This document shows positions 45,386 through 56,322 of a stretch of DNA of 64,000 bases, piece by piece (the first letter of the stretch is position 1; every line of letters starts with the position of its first letter). The notes beneath the pieces are model-generated. The model was given only the letters and a program-made list of their open reading frames with translations, had not been told where the DNA came from and ran no database searches. Made by a program: the position numbers and the translations under genes. Source of the stretch: Petaurus breviceps papuanus (Eukaryota > Chordata > Mammalia > Diprotodontia > Petauridae); assembly GCA_028583685.1 (NCBI GenBank), contig JAMXIF010000045.1:7156706-7220705 (forward strand). The letters are read 5' to 3'.

Positions 45386-47719
45386 TGACAACGGTTCCAA
45401 GACAAAAGCATAGAGAACTGGAAGGGGCTGTGAGGAGGAGGAGGAGAATGGGAGAATGAAGAAATGGGGGTGGGGAGAATATGACTTAGGCCACATTGGG
45501 TCCTCACCAAAAGTCCAACGCCCCCCAGCAAGAGTGGAGGGAAGGGGTACAGTGATGCAGAATGGCAGAGTCGGCTACAGATCATTTACAAAATCTACCT
45601 CTTTGGTGTTCCCCCATTTTAAAAAAATGAAGCTTAGATTTTCTTAAATATGAGTAGGTAAGAAAACCGTGTGCCATCAGCAGATGTGATGTGATCATTT
45701 TGACTCATTCCTTCTGACCCAGATTGGTGAATGGTGGGAAAGGCTCCTGCTTTGGCTTTGGTGTGCGAGGAGACTTGCAGCTTCCCCAGGGGGACGGCCC
45801 TAGCTCAGATCAGGCCCGGCTTGTGGAAGGCTGTGTTTTGGGGGGAGCTGTTTGGTGTCAAAATGTGAACGTCTCAACAGAATGGTGACTCCTCAGGGCA
45901 GGGCTGCACTTGGCTGCTGAGGTCCTTCCCACTTGGAGATATGGAGAGCCTGTCATCTCAGCCAGTGGCTGAAAAACTTTATGGGCTGAAATAGAACCGA
46001 GAACGATTGCGCCCCCCCCCCCCCAAAGCAGCCCACCCATCACATGAGAAATGTGGATAAGTTCTGAGCAGGAAAATGTTCAAAGATTTGGTCCACAAAT
46101 ACCTGTGTTTAAGACTTATCTGTATGTTAAAACTTATTTAAATAAAATACAAGCCAAGAAAACTGTTTTTTTGTATGTATATATATATAGTTTTATGTAG
46201 AGGAACATTCCTTTTTGTTTTGTTAAAGGGGAAGAGACCCTGGCCCTGCCAAGGCCCCTCCATCTCCAGATCTCTGATCCTAACGGAAGCCAAAGCCACT
46301 GTTTAGAGGAAGACAAGAGTCTGACTAAAAGGGTGCAGCATTAAAGTGCTCCAAATGCCTGTGGGATGTTGTTGGAGGGAGGAAGATATGAGCCCTGGAG
46401 TCTGTCTGATCAGAGAGGGGGCAGCAGGTATTGCACCTGGGAGGGAAATGGATAAATGGCCGCCAACAAAGGGGGCGTAGGGGCAGTCTGGAAGAGGGGC
46501 ACTGCTGCTCGCTGAGGCCCAGCTCCCTCATCAGTAAACCCAGAGCTCGAATAGCCCTTGCAGGGATGCAGTTTTTAGGAGGAATCTTGATGCAGGCTCT
46601 GGATTCTCAGGTAGAAGTCCCCAATGGTCAGGGCCCAGCTTTCACTGCTGGCTTCATTGCCCAGAGCTCCACAGTCCCTCAGTCCCAGCCCATCTGCCAG
46701 GTTTCATTTGACCAGATGCCAGAGACCCTTTCAGAGGGGTTCAAGAAGAGAGTTCAGGTGCATCATAATGAAAGAATAAGGCTGTCTTGAATGAGCTGCT
46801 ATGAAGAATGGGGAGTTAAGCCCACTTCCACTAACACTCCTTTTCTTGGACTTCAGTCATTATTCTTGGGTCATTTGGGTGGAGCGTGAGCCAAGCTAAT
46901 GGAGCTTCTGGGAAGCCGGGGCCACTTCTTACTTAGCATGGGATCTGGTTCAAGGAAAAAAGCCGTGCACTTTTCACCAGTCTCCTTCATGTCAAACTGG
47001 CCCCATTGTCTTTGACTTGGGCCAGACAAAAGGGCAAACCTCCTCCCTGCCATCCCCACATCCCTGCCCAGCCCTGGACCCCGGAAAGTCAGAAACCCCT
47101 GCCATCTTCTCACTGGTAAAGTGCGATTGATGTCCCTGCCCCACCGACCTCCCAGGGCTATGGAGGAATGCAAGCTATGATTTTATTGCTCCAGCTGGAA
47201 CACTCTGGAAAGGTTTCAGGGTGAGAGAAGGCTGTGTCTGGGTTGGGCCTTCCAGGAAGAGGAGAGAAACATTTGCTGTGAATTTTCAGCCGTATCACCC
47301 AGGCTGAGTGGGGCCTTGTCTCTCCACTGTGTTCTGGCCTTTGCTCTCTGGTCCTCCCAACAGACTTTAGAGAAACTTGAAGCAACTGATAACTTTGTTT
47401 TTTAGATGATGGCTTATCTGTCAGTGTCTCAGAATTTATCTCCAGGTCTTTTAACTGGATTATGGACTCCCCTAGGATGGAGACAAACTCCAGCTCTGTC
47501 TGGGTCCAGTCAGGCACTTACTTAAGTGTTTAGCCAGACTGAAGCCAACATATCAGTCACCAGCCCAACCAGCAGCTGTTTATTTTTTATCCAGATGTGG
47601 TGTCTCCAACAAATCTTAAATCTCCAGTAGGCCTTCTCCCCGCTATCAGAACCAGGCTGAACCCCATGGTCTTCCCTAGCATGGAACCAGCAGAGCCAGA
47701 AGGGAGCCAGGATCCCATT
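45386..47719. other. Largely unique intronic stretch; no gene seen
   Basis: Contains a C run at 46011-46024, a short (ta)n at about 46177-46188 and T-rich patches near 46165. Open frames on both strands of up to ~120 codons lack recognisable features. Confidence 0.4.
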
Positions 47720-47815
47720 TAATACAGCCCCCCCCTTTTACTGAGGACCCAGAGAGGGACAGTGACTTCGATGAGGCCAACCTAGGAGGTTTCTAAACCT
47801 AGATATTCAAGTACT
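47720..47815 (-). repeat. MIR, antisense
   Basis: Weak copy: cccttttactgaggaccc, agagagggacagtgacttc, aacctaggaggtttctaaac. Confidence 0.5.
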
Positions 47816-48049
47816 TTCTCTTAAACCTCATTGCTTTCTGTTTTGTTTGTCTGCAAGGCAAATGGTGGATTATTTTTTTCTAAGCATGCCTGTTTTATAG
47901 CATGTTAGCCATATTAAGGGAGAGTATCTGAAGGAAGCGTTAGAAAACATACAGTAGTAGAGTTGGATGAGACCTCCCAGATTGTCTAAGCTACTTCATA
48001 AATGAAGTCCTGAGATGGAAGGGATGGGGTTGCTTGTGAATTGTCAGGC

Positions 48050-48545
48050 CGTAGACTCAAGGAACTCACAGTCTGGTGGGAGAGATGGAAAACATGAGAA
48101 AATCAGGAGCGTCCAAGATGCTCCCAGAGTTGGAGAGTGGCTTTCTGTGTATGTATGTATACAGATCTACTTCACACTGTAGAAGTCAGGAGAATGCCCA
48201 GCGCTTGGGAGGTGCAGCCAAAGTCCTGAGGCTGCTGGGGGTCACTCAGGGATGGGAGGAAGGGCTTTCTGGAGGAGCTGGCATTGAAGGGGAGCTGTAA
48301 TCAGTAGGTAAGGGATTTGGGGGCTAGCCCCCAAGCCAGGCTGGGTATCATGGATATTTGGGGGCTGAGAGGTGGGGTGTGTATTCTTGTTTGGAATGTC
48401 AGATGTGAAGGGGGTGATGACAGACAGCAAGAGAGATGGTTTGGCATCTGATGGAGAAAGGCCTTGAGTGGTAGGCAGAGGAGTTTGAACATGGTTTGGA
48501 GGGCAGGGCACTGTGGGGCTGCTGGAGGTTTGGAACTGAACCAAG
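48050..48545 (+). repeat. Unassigned old repeat, second copy, sense
   Basis: aaggaactcacagtctggtg, ggagctggcattgaagggg, gaaaggccttgagtggtag, gtttgaacatggtttggagg: the same order of phrases as in the 39.8-kb copy, diverged. Confidence 0.45.
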
Positions 48546-48564
48546 AGTGACCTCCTCATGTCAT

Positions 48565-48765
48565 GGAAAGAGCCCTGGCCTTGGCATTAGGGGGCTCAGG
48601 CTCTGATCCTGTTTCTGGAGCTAGCTTTGGTACCTGGGCTTCTCCGGACCCCGATTTCCTCATCTCTAAAATGGGAATAACGTTTACTTCTCTTGGTGTT
48701 ACAGGGTCGTGTGGAAGGTTCTTCAAATGGAATGCAAGTTACAAATGTGTGTGGATAGTGGGAGA
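48565..48765 (+). repeat. MIR, sense
   Basis: gccttggcattagggggc, gatttcctcatctctaaaat, gggaataacgtttacttct, tgcaagttacaaatgtg. Confidence 0.75.
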
Positions 48766-49494
48766 ACAACCCTCTGTGGAGCTTTCACTGTATCTTATGA
48801 GGCACTGTGAGAGAGCACAGTGGGGCAGCGACTGAGCCCAAGAGAAGCCCGGTCAGTAGGTGCTTAGTAGGCCCTTGCTGGGTGCTGCGCTTTGTACCTG
48901 AGAGAGAGGCTGTGATCCTGACATTCATCCCCTTACACCCAAAGGCACCTACCCCAAGGTTATTCAGGAGATAGGCCATGGGAAAGGGGGCCTGGCAAGA
49001 TGGTGAAGCTAGACTTCCTGCCCTCGGGGCCCTGCTAGTCTTCTGAGAGTGAGGAGCACGGGTGCCACACAGTGCAGGGTAGAAAGGAAACCCAAGGCAA
49101 GGCGCTTGGGGGGGTAGGATGCTCAGAGAAGGCCTGCTTGTGAGAGGGGCTTCCTTTGGAAGGGTAGCTGGGGGTCTCTCTGTCTCTCTCACACGCACAC
49201 ACTCTACACACATGAATACGAGGCTGGGCCATTGCAGGTGTCTGGATTTGGGGATCGTTCACTTGTGGCTGTTGGAAAACTGAGGATCTTAAGCAGAAAA
49301 GGGCCCTTCCGAGTGAGTAATGGAAGTTCCGTACCTCTCTTAACAGAGTGGGCTGTGGGCATGGCCTTGTGGCTCGTTGGTGCACCTTCTGATTTTAAGG
49401 GGCTCTTCATCAGGAAGGATTTCTGTATCTTCTTTTATGTTTTGCTTAACTGTTTTTAGTTAAGTTCTTTTGTAAATCCTTTGTACTTGCTGTA
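48766..49494. other. No gene seen
   Basis: Short (ca)-rich word at 49190-49212; otherwise unassigned. Confidence 0.4.
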
Positions 49495-50305
49495 TTTAAC
49501 AAGTCAGTAAATGTGTGTTAAACAGCTACTATGTGTCAGCCATGGTGTCTCTCCCCAGCCCCTGCTTTCAAGGAGCTCACAGCTTAGCAAGGCAGACAAA
49601 TGCACATCCCCAAAGGCTCTGGACAAGACAAATTGCAGATCTTCACCAAAGTGAAGGCTTCCTGTAGATGGAGGATCTGAGCTGGGGCTTGAAGGAAGCC
49701 AGAAGTGGAGATGAGGAGGGAGAGCATTCCAGGCATCGGAGCCAGTAAAAATTCTTGGAGTTGAGCAGGGGAGGGCTTTGTTGGTGGCATTGCAGGGAGG
49801 CCTGAGGCCTGGGATTGAGGACAGGGAGCAGGTTCTGAAGGGATTTGCATGCTAGATAGAGTTCCGTTTGAGCCTGGAGGTGAATGAAGCCAGGTCAGCG
49901 GTGGACATGGTCAGACCTGTGCTGTAGAAAGATGGACTGGAGTCAGGCAGACCTTTCCTCTCCCTTGCATCCCCCTCCCCACCAAAAGCAGGCTATCGCC
50001 ATAGTCTCAGGTGAGAGAGCCTGCCCCAGGCTGGGCACCTTATGCAAGAGATGGTCTGAAGGGAAACTTGATAGGCCTTGGGTATTGGGGGGAGGGGTGT
50101 GCCCTCCACAGTGCCAGGGCACGTGGGACAGGGAGGATTTTGGGGGGAAAGTGATGTCCATTTTGGACATGGTGAGTTTAGGGTGTCTGTGTTACACCCA
50201 GTTTGATATGTCAAGTAGGCAGTTGGTGATGGAGGTCAGTAGAGAGAGGTCAGGGCAGTCTGTGTATACCTGAGAACCATAAGCATAGAGATGATCATTG
50301 AATCT
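49495..50305 (+). repeat. Unassigned old repeat, long copy, sense
   Basis: gctactatgtgtcagccatg, ttcaaggagctcacagctta, agggagagcattccaggcat, gggatttgcatgctagatag, gtggacatggtcagacctgt, tagaaagatggactggagt, tgtcaagtaggcagttggtg, agcatagagatgatcattga. It is the longest copy here and shows that the family extends at least 800 bases. Confidence 0.55.
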
Positions 50306-53239
50306 GTGGACACTAAGGAGGTCTGGGGGAAGCATTCTGAGGGGGGAGTCCATGGGCGTCTCCTGGCTGCCAAAGGGGTTTCTGTGACACAAAACAGTTC
50401 AGAACCTTGTGCTGGACTGTGGTATTGCAGCCACTGACTTCCGCCTCCTGACTTGATTCTTTTCCCTGGTGCCTCATTATTGCTGAAAGCACTGAATCAT
50501 TAGCAGCATGGGGTTGACTTGTGGCCAAGGAGAGACCCTGTCTCTGTCCTCGTGGGGTTAGAAGTTGGGTCATGAGGCTTCGCTGGCATCCAGGGGCCAC
50601 TTCTGTGGGTAGTAGGGGGATAGGGCTTGGGCTAGAGTAGGCATGCCCAGGTCTCGGCCCCCAAGCTGACTAGGGTGTGTTTTTTCAGGATTTCTTTAAG
50701 CCTCAGGAGATAGATGCTAAACATTTGGTAAGCAGAGGGGGGTGTATTGGAATGCGACGGGCCTTGTCTAAAAGTAGTAGTTTCCCAATTTCTCTACAAC
50801 AGATTTTGGTCAAAGATAAATGTTTGGGGGAATAGGGCGTGAGAGGAGCAAACACTGAATTGAGTCAGCGTGAAGATAGGTCAGCAAGCTTGGGAGACGG
50901 AGGATGTGGCCGGCAGACCGCAGGCGGGGTTTGCTCCAGAGATGGGGAGATGAGAAGGCCCATGATGCAGCAGCTGCTGGCATACAGTTACCCTGGAGGG
51001 GCAGGGAGGCCCAGGGGATCTGGAAGTACCCTCCAGCTGAAGGTAGCTGTCCTCAGAATGGTGCAGGAAAGACCACTGCCTGGGGGGTGAGGAGAGAGAC
51101 CCAGGTGTCTCACAGCTCCGAACGAGGGAGCTCTGACGGATTTTGGAGAGAACTGTTTTCATGGGATGGATTGGAAGAGACTCCAGTTTAGAACATGGGA
51201 ATCTGATGTCACAGAATTTTGGGACAAGAGCTGCCCCTGGAGACTACCCCAAAATAACTGATCTATTTATTAGACAGCATGTTAATGTTGGCAGTCTTGG
51301 GACTTTTTACAGATGAGGAAACTGAGGCTCCCACACCTCTCCTTCCCATCCCCCCAAGTATAGCTAGAGCAGAAAAGGAGATTATGGAAGACCATGAGCT
51401 GCTGAGCTGACTCATTTGGACTCTGGCACATAGGAATGGCTTCATAAATGCTTGTTGATTGACTGACTGACTGACTTTGCCCACTGGACAGTGGGGGGCC
51501 CATTCGAGCTAAGGAGTCAGTTTGAGAAAAATTAAACTGGCCCATAGGGGATGGTTAAAGGGGGGAATGGATTGGAGGTGGACAGGGTCACTTTGATAGG
51601 CCCAGGACACTGATTGAGGGCTTGACCCAGCTGGCCTGTGGACAGAAAGGAGGATGAATGAGAGACAGCTTTGAGATAAAAGGCCTGTCTCCAGCTGGTG
51701 ATTGGCTGTGGGAGGTGAACAGAATAGGCCCAGAAGTAGAAGGTGAGGGCCTGGTGGCAGGGTCAGCTGGGCCATCTGCCTAGTTAGGATAGAGGTGGGG
51801 TTACCCCTGCCCACTTCCTTGGGTTAGAGACATTTCAACTCTAATGGAGAAGGAGCCTTGGCTTTCTCCTGTTAAGGCCCTTTTGGATATCTAGCTGGAT
51901 ATCTGTCAAACCTTGGGTATCAAAGGTAGCCTTGTATTTTTAGATTCCAATTTGTGCTTTTGGGGATTGAAAAAAATGGCAAAGGACCTTTCCTTGAAAG
52001 GGCTGCAAAGAAAAAAGGAGAGGAAATAGACACTTATTGCCCTTTATAGTTGACATGGGAGTGGGGGGTGGGGAGGGGTTTGCTTAGTTTGGGAGCAGAA
52101 GCCATGAACTTCTCTGCCAGGGGCCTTCAGTCCCTCTGCCATCCCTCTGAGAGAGTGAGTAATTCCTTCTGGGTTTCCTCCTAGTTGTCAAGTGAGGGGC
52201 TGAGGCTAACTGGTCTCCAAGCCCTCTGAATTGAAAGGTAGAGGTAACAGTTAACCTCTCTGAGTTAGACCTCTCTGAGAGGCAACAGACATTTTTTCAG
52301 GTCACATAAAGAAATAAGCCTAGACCTGTGTGGTGATGTCTTATTAACACAGACAGACCAAGGCTGAGACAGCTTGGGGACAGAGCGTCACCAAGGCTGC
52401 CTCCATCAGAATGGGTTTCATGGTGAATTTGGAAGGGACAGAGGAGCTTGGACTCAGGAGGAGAGGAGGAGGGTGAAAGTAGGTTTGGGGAAGGTGAATC
52501 AGACATTCTTGTATGGGATTATTGAAAGGGGAGAGGGAGGTGAGAATTGGTGGGAAGGAGACCGGTAGCAGGATTTTGCAGTAATCCAGACGTGAGGCCA
52601 TTGGATCTGGTCGACTCAGCCATTCTAAGGGCTCATAGTGCATTCTTGCCCCATGTCCCAGAGTATTGATGAAAAAGGTTCTAACTCTTATTGGAGGTAA
52701 ATGTTAGTGTGAATCACTGGATAAACTAGTCCAGATGCAGTGGCAATGGAGGGGTGAATCTGAGGCCTGCATCAGAGGAAGGAAACCAGCTGTGGCCTTC
52801 GCTGGGGGGGGGGGGGGAGACTGGCTGGGGTGTCTAACCTGGATCATTGCAGGAGGGCAGTTGGGAAGGGGCCCTTAGGAGAGCTCCCGCCAGACTTGTT
52901 TCTGCAACGTAATTACTTCAGCTTTGGACCTCCCAGGTTATTTTTCATGTTCTTTTAGAGAGGGAACCTGGTCACTTGTTTAACCCTTTTCATCCATCTC
53001 ATTTTCCTCATTCTGAAGGCCTTTTTACAATAATGGTGACGCCTTTTATCTTTATAGGTCAGTTATTTCCCAACTCCGTGCCACATGTTGAACCCCCTCT
53101 TAGGGTAAGGGTTAGTTAACTCTAACCCTAAAGAAAAGCACTTTAGTAAAATCATCTTACAGTGTATTATATTTTAGTCTCCACCACTCTGCCTTGAGGG
53201 AGTAGGTATGTTATATTATCTGTTCTTCAGAATCTTTTT
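50306..53239. other. Intronic stretch with small repeat fragments; no gene seen
   Basis: Antisense MIR core at 51303-51340 (ttacagatgaggaaactgag); (gact)n at about 51457-51476; G run at 52805-52818; a short unassigned-repeat fragment at 52560-52600 (ttttgcagtaatccagacg), sense. The rest is unassigned. Confidence 0.4.
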
Positions 53240-53720
53240 TTTTAAGTACATTTTCCTTTTTATTCTTTATTTAACCAACACCAACAAATATGAACATTTC
53301 ACCAACATGAAACACAGGCTCTTGGGGTTCGGCGTGTTTTGAATATGTTAGATTTAACACAGCAGTGGCAGAGCTGTTCTGCTAATCCATGACCACTCCT
53401 CACTTCCTTCTGTTTCCTTCCGTGGACTTGGATTGCTTTGTTCTTGTTTGGGCCTTTCCCCCTTTTTTTCCTTCATCACCATCGCTACTTGTCTGTCCCC
53501 TGCTGCTTTGGCTAGAAGCCTTCCCTTGTAATAAACAAGTGTGATCAAGCAAAATGAAGCCCCTGTTGGCCAGGTCTGGCCATTGGGGGTCTCCCTCTGC
53601 CCCGCCCCCCCCAGCCCATCTGCTCCCACTCCCCCGTCACCCTGCTGCAGTCACCACAGGAGATCGCTGTGACCAGAGACAGTCTTCAGAGTTCTTGTTC
53701 TTGCTGTCTCCAATGAGTTT
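53240..53720 (-). mobile_element. L1 3'-UTR-like fragment, antisense
   Basis: cttcatcaccatcgctact, cccttgtaataaacaagtg, gatcaagcaaaatgaagccc, cttcagagttcttgttcttg parallel the 3' UTR of the copy starting at 19135. Diverged; only the 3' end is present. Confidence 0.45.
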
Positions 53721-54234
53721 CTTAGACTGGAATTGTAGCTTTAGAAGGTGAGCATCAGATTCAAAATAGGCATTTAACTTGAAAGTATGTATGCCAGTTG
53801 GGATTTAGGAGGAGAAATGCTCGCTTTCCTCTTGAGATGACTTAGAACAAGGGTGAAGGAGAGTTCTAACTGGCTATCGTGTTCACTGGAAACGTGTGTG
53901 ATGTATCTCCTCTCTGTAGTCTTGTGGTGTTTTCATCTTCATACCTTCTGAGGAGGGCCCAGGGCCCTCTTCTTTTCCTACCACTAATGGAGGGGTGGGG
54001 GGGGGCAATCCATGAATGGGAACATGCAAAAACTGGGTCCCTCTTTTCTGGTGAACTTTGATCTTGTAAACTGGGACAGTATGTGTATGGGCTTCCAGAT
54101 CCTCTGGTCTAGCCTTTTCATGACTAAATCAGCCGCTTGCCTGTCTGGGAAAGCTGAGTGCCTTAGAAGAGACGCATGCACAGAAAACTTAATTTCATTT
54201 GTCAAAGGAATAAAAAACAGAAAGGTTACATTTA

Positions 54235-54690
54235 CAGAGAATGAAATAATCCCTACCCTCTGAGAGCTTCCATTCTAACACGGCAGCCAAGTACATATCT
54301 AAGTATATACCAGGAACATTTCCCATAATACAAGGTCTAGTTACCTACCAGGTAGTTGGGGAAGGAGAGGGCACCAGCAGCTGAGGAGCTTAGGGTGCTG
54401 GCAGGGATGCTTGAGCAGTTATCTGAAAGCAGAGAGTTCCTGTGACTCACTGAGGAGGGACCACAGAGATGGGAAGGATGGAACAGAGGCCCATACCAGA
54501 GTTGATATAGACAGCAAGGCAGGAAAGCTGGCCTGGGATCAGGATGAGAAGGGCCATAGAAGCTAAACAGGCAATGACCATTTTCTCCTAGAAACAGTAA
54601 CTAATCCCTGGAATCTGTTGAGCAGAGGGAATGACAGGGCCAGATCTGGGCTGAAAGCAAATCACTTTGACGCCTAGGCCCCAGCCAGTA
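54235..54690 (+). repeat. Unassigned old repeat, further copy, sense
   Basis: accctctgagagcttccatt, tctaacacggcagccaag, tctgttgagcagagggaatg, cagggccagatctgggctg, aaagcaaatcactttgacg. Confidence 0.45.
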
Positions 54691-56249
54691 TGAGAGTAGC
54701 TGGGGGGCCTGAGTTGGCTTTATCTGCAGAGATTATGTTTTAAATTGTTGTTCACTATCCAAAGACCTTTGTTTCCATTGGTTTTCTTTGCCATTTTTTC
54801 CTTTAATTTTCCTGAAGCCTGCTGAAACTTTGAGCCAGACAGACTTCCCTATACCTGAAATCAGTTAAGAATAAATCGGTTTTTGAGAGAAAGGCAGCCT
54901 TTAGAAGACGAGTGTGGCAGGTGTGCATCAAGAGAGCAGGCTGCAGCAGGACAAGAGCATGCTCTTACTTCCAAAGACCTTGCTCCCTGCTTGTAAGGCT
55001 GTGTTAGTGTTCACGAGTTCACTCGACTTGAACATTGCCAAGACACGTTCTGAGTGCTATTAGGAAAACCAGATTAATTCTGAACTCAGATTAGAACAGT
55101 GGGAATGAATGAACATAGACTTTTGTGCCCGGCTCTGACCCCTTCCAACTTCAGGCAGTAAGGTCTTGTGGAAATCCTTTTAAATAGAAGGAAAGGTGAA
55201 TTGTTTCAAAAGAGGCGATCTTGGTTCTAGCTCTTAGGAGATTTGTGTTTGAGAATTGTTACGGGTAGCTTTTGGAAGTAGAAAGTCAAACTTATTTTCA
55301 GCGTAACAGAAGATTGTCCAACTTCTCTAGTCAAAAAGTGTGGGGAGGGACATTTGTAGAAGAGCCATTCAGAAATGCCCTCCTTTGGAGTCACATAGCT
55401 TCTCCATGTTGGGAATATGAGGCTGTGTGGTTTTGGAGGCAGAGAGACCTGGGACCCATATTCACACGCTTCACTCTTGCTACAGCCTAATTTTATGACC
55501 TTGGGCAGGCGCCCCAACAACACTCTCAGGCTTGATGGGCAGAGCTCCCCAGCTAGGGAAAGTCTAGGCCTTGGGAATTATTTAATCTGACCTAAGTGCT
55601 TTACAGGAATATGAAGCATGTGGGGAGATTTATTCATTTCAGAGATATCTGAAAGCAGCTTTTTCGGGCAAGAGGCTTGGGGATTGAATGGAAAAGGAGA
55701 CCGAGGAGCTTCTCTATACAGTCCTGATTAAATTGGTATGACCATTACACAGTGGTGTCAATTAAAGTCATCTCCAGAAGGTGACATAGAAGATGCAGGT
55801 GCCTTGCACCTTTGGGGCCTCTGCCCTCAGTTTGTCTTCTTGTATTTCCTTTTTTCACAGCAGTGAAGGAGGAACTTGGGATTGCTGGGCAGGTTTGCGC
55901 AGGAAGGAATTTGCTTGTCTTTGGATGGAGGAGGGTCTGAGGAGAGGGAGGGCAGAGATGGTAGGGACCTTTAGGAGAGATGCTGTGCTCACTCAGGGTC
56001 TTTCCTAGCCTAACATTCTTTTAAATCTTTTCATGGACAGTACTATCCCATATATATGTATTTCACACGCACACCCCTTTGCTGGTTAGCTTTTCCAGAA
56101 GATACTGGACAGAGAAGTTGAATGAGGTAAAACTCAAATCAGTCCATTTGTTAGCTGACTAGACATTTTATTACAAGGGTTTTGAGTTTCTCTGTGAGTT
56201 TCAGTTATCCGTAATCCCTTTAGTTGAGATTTGACTGCTTTTGGTACTT
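54691..56249. other. Intron end before the TCF20 coding exon; no repeat of note
   Basis: Mostly unique sequence. A weak sense MIR may lie at 55380-55520 (ggaggcagagagacctggg, attttatgaccttgggcagg). Repeat poverty next to the exon is normal. Confidence 0.4.
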
Positions 56250-56322
56250 TTCTCTGACTTTTCTTTTTCTGTTCTTTCCCTTCCAGGAGGGCTCTTGGCC
56301 TGCTGCTCCGCTGCTGAGCAGT
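56250..56322 (+). other. TCF20: 3' splice acceptor and end of TCF20 5'UTR
   Basis: A long pyrimidine tract (mostly c/t from about 56250) ends in ttccag at 56281-56286, followed by 36 bases of 5'UTR and the ATG at 56323. The upstream frame happens to be open back to an ATG at 56224. That extension would require the intron to be retained and encodes no conserved residues, so it is not part of the protein. Confidence 0.9.

Larger units (their letters stand above)
13961..56286 (+). other. TCF20: Inferred first intron of TCF20 (~42 kb)
   Basis: It is bounded by a candidate donor gtaacc at 13961, at the end of the CpG-island exon, and the clear acceptor before 56287. The first coding exon of TCF20 is preceded by noncoding 5'UTR exon(s) in other mammals, so a long first intron is expected. 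The interior contains no convincing exon. The open frames longer than 100 codons that I examined fall in repeat-derived or low-complexity DNA. The donor side is inference; an additional upstream exon within the intron cannot be excluded. Confidence 0.6.

Noticed and set aside
49184-49212. Telomere-like or regulatory (ca)-rich word
   Set aside because: Short ordinary CA microsatellite without flanking structure.
56224-56322. N-terminal extension of TCF20 by 33 codons
   Set aside because: Lies mostly in the polypyrimidine tract and acceptor of the intron; conserved protein starts at the ATG at 56323.
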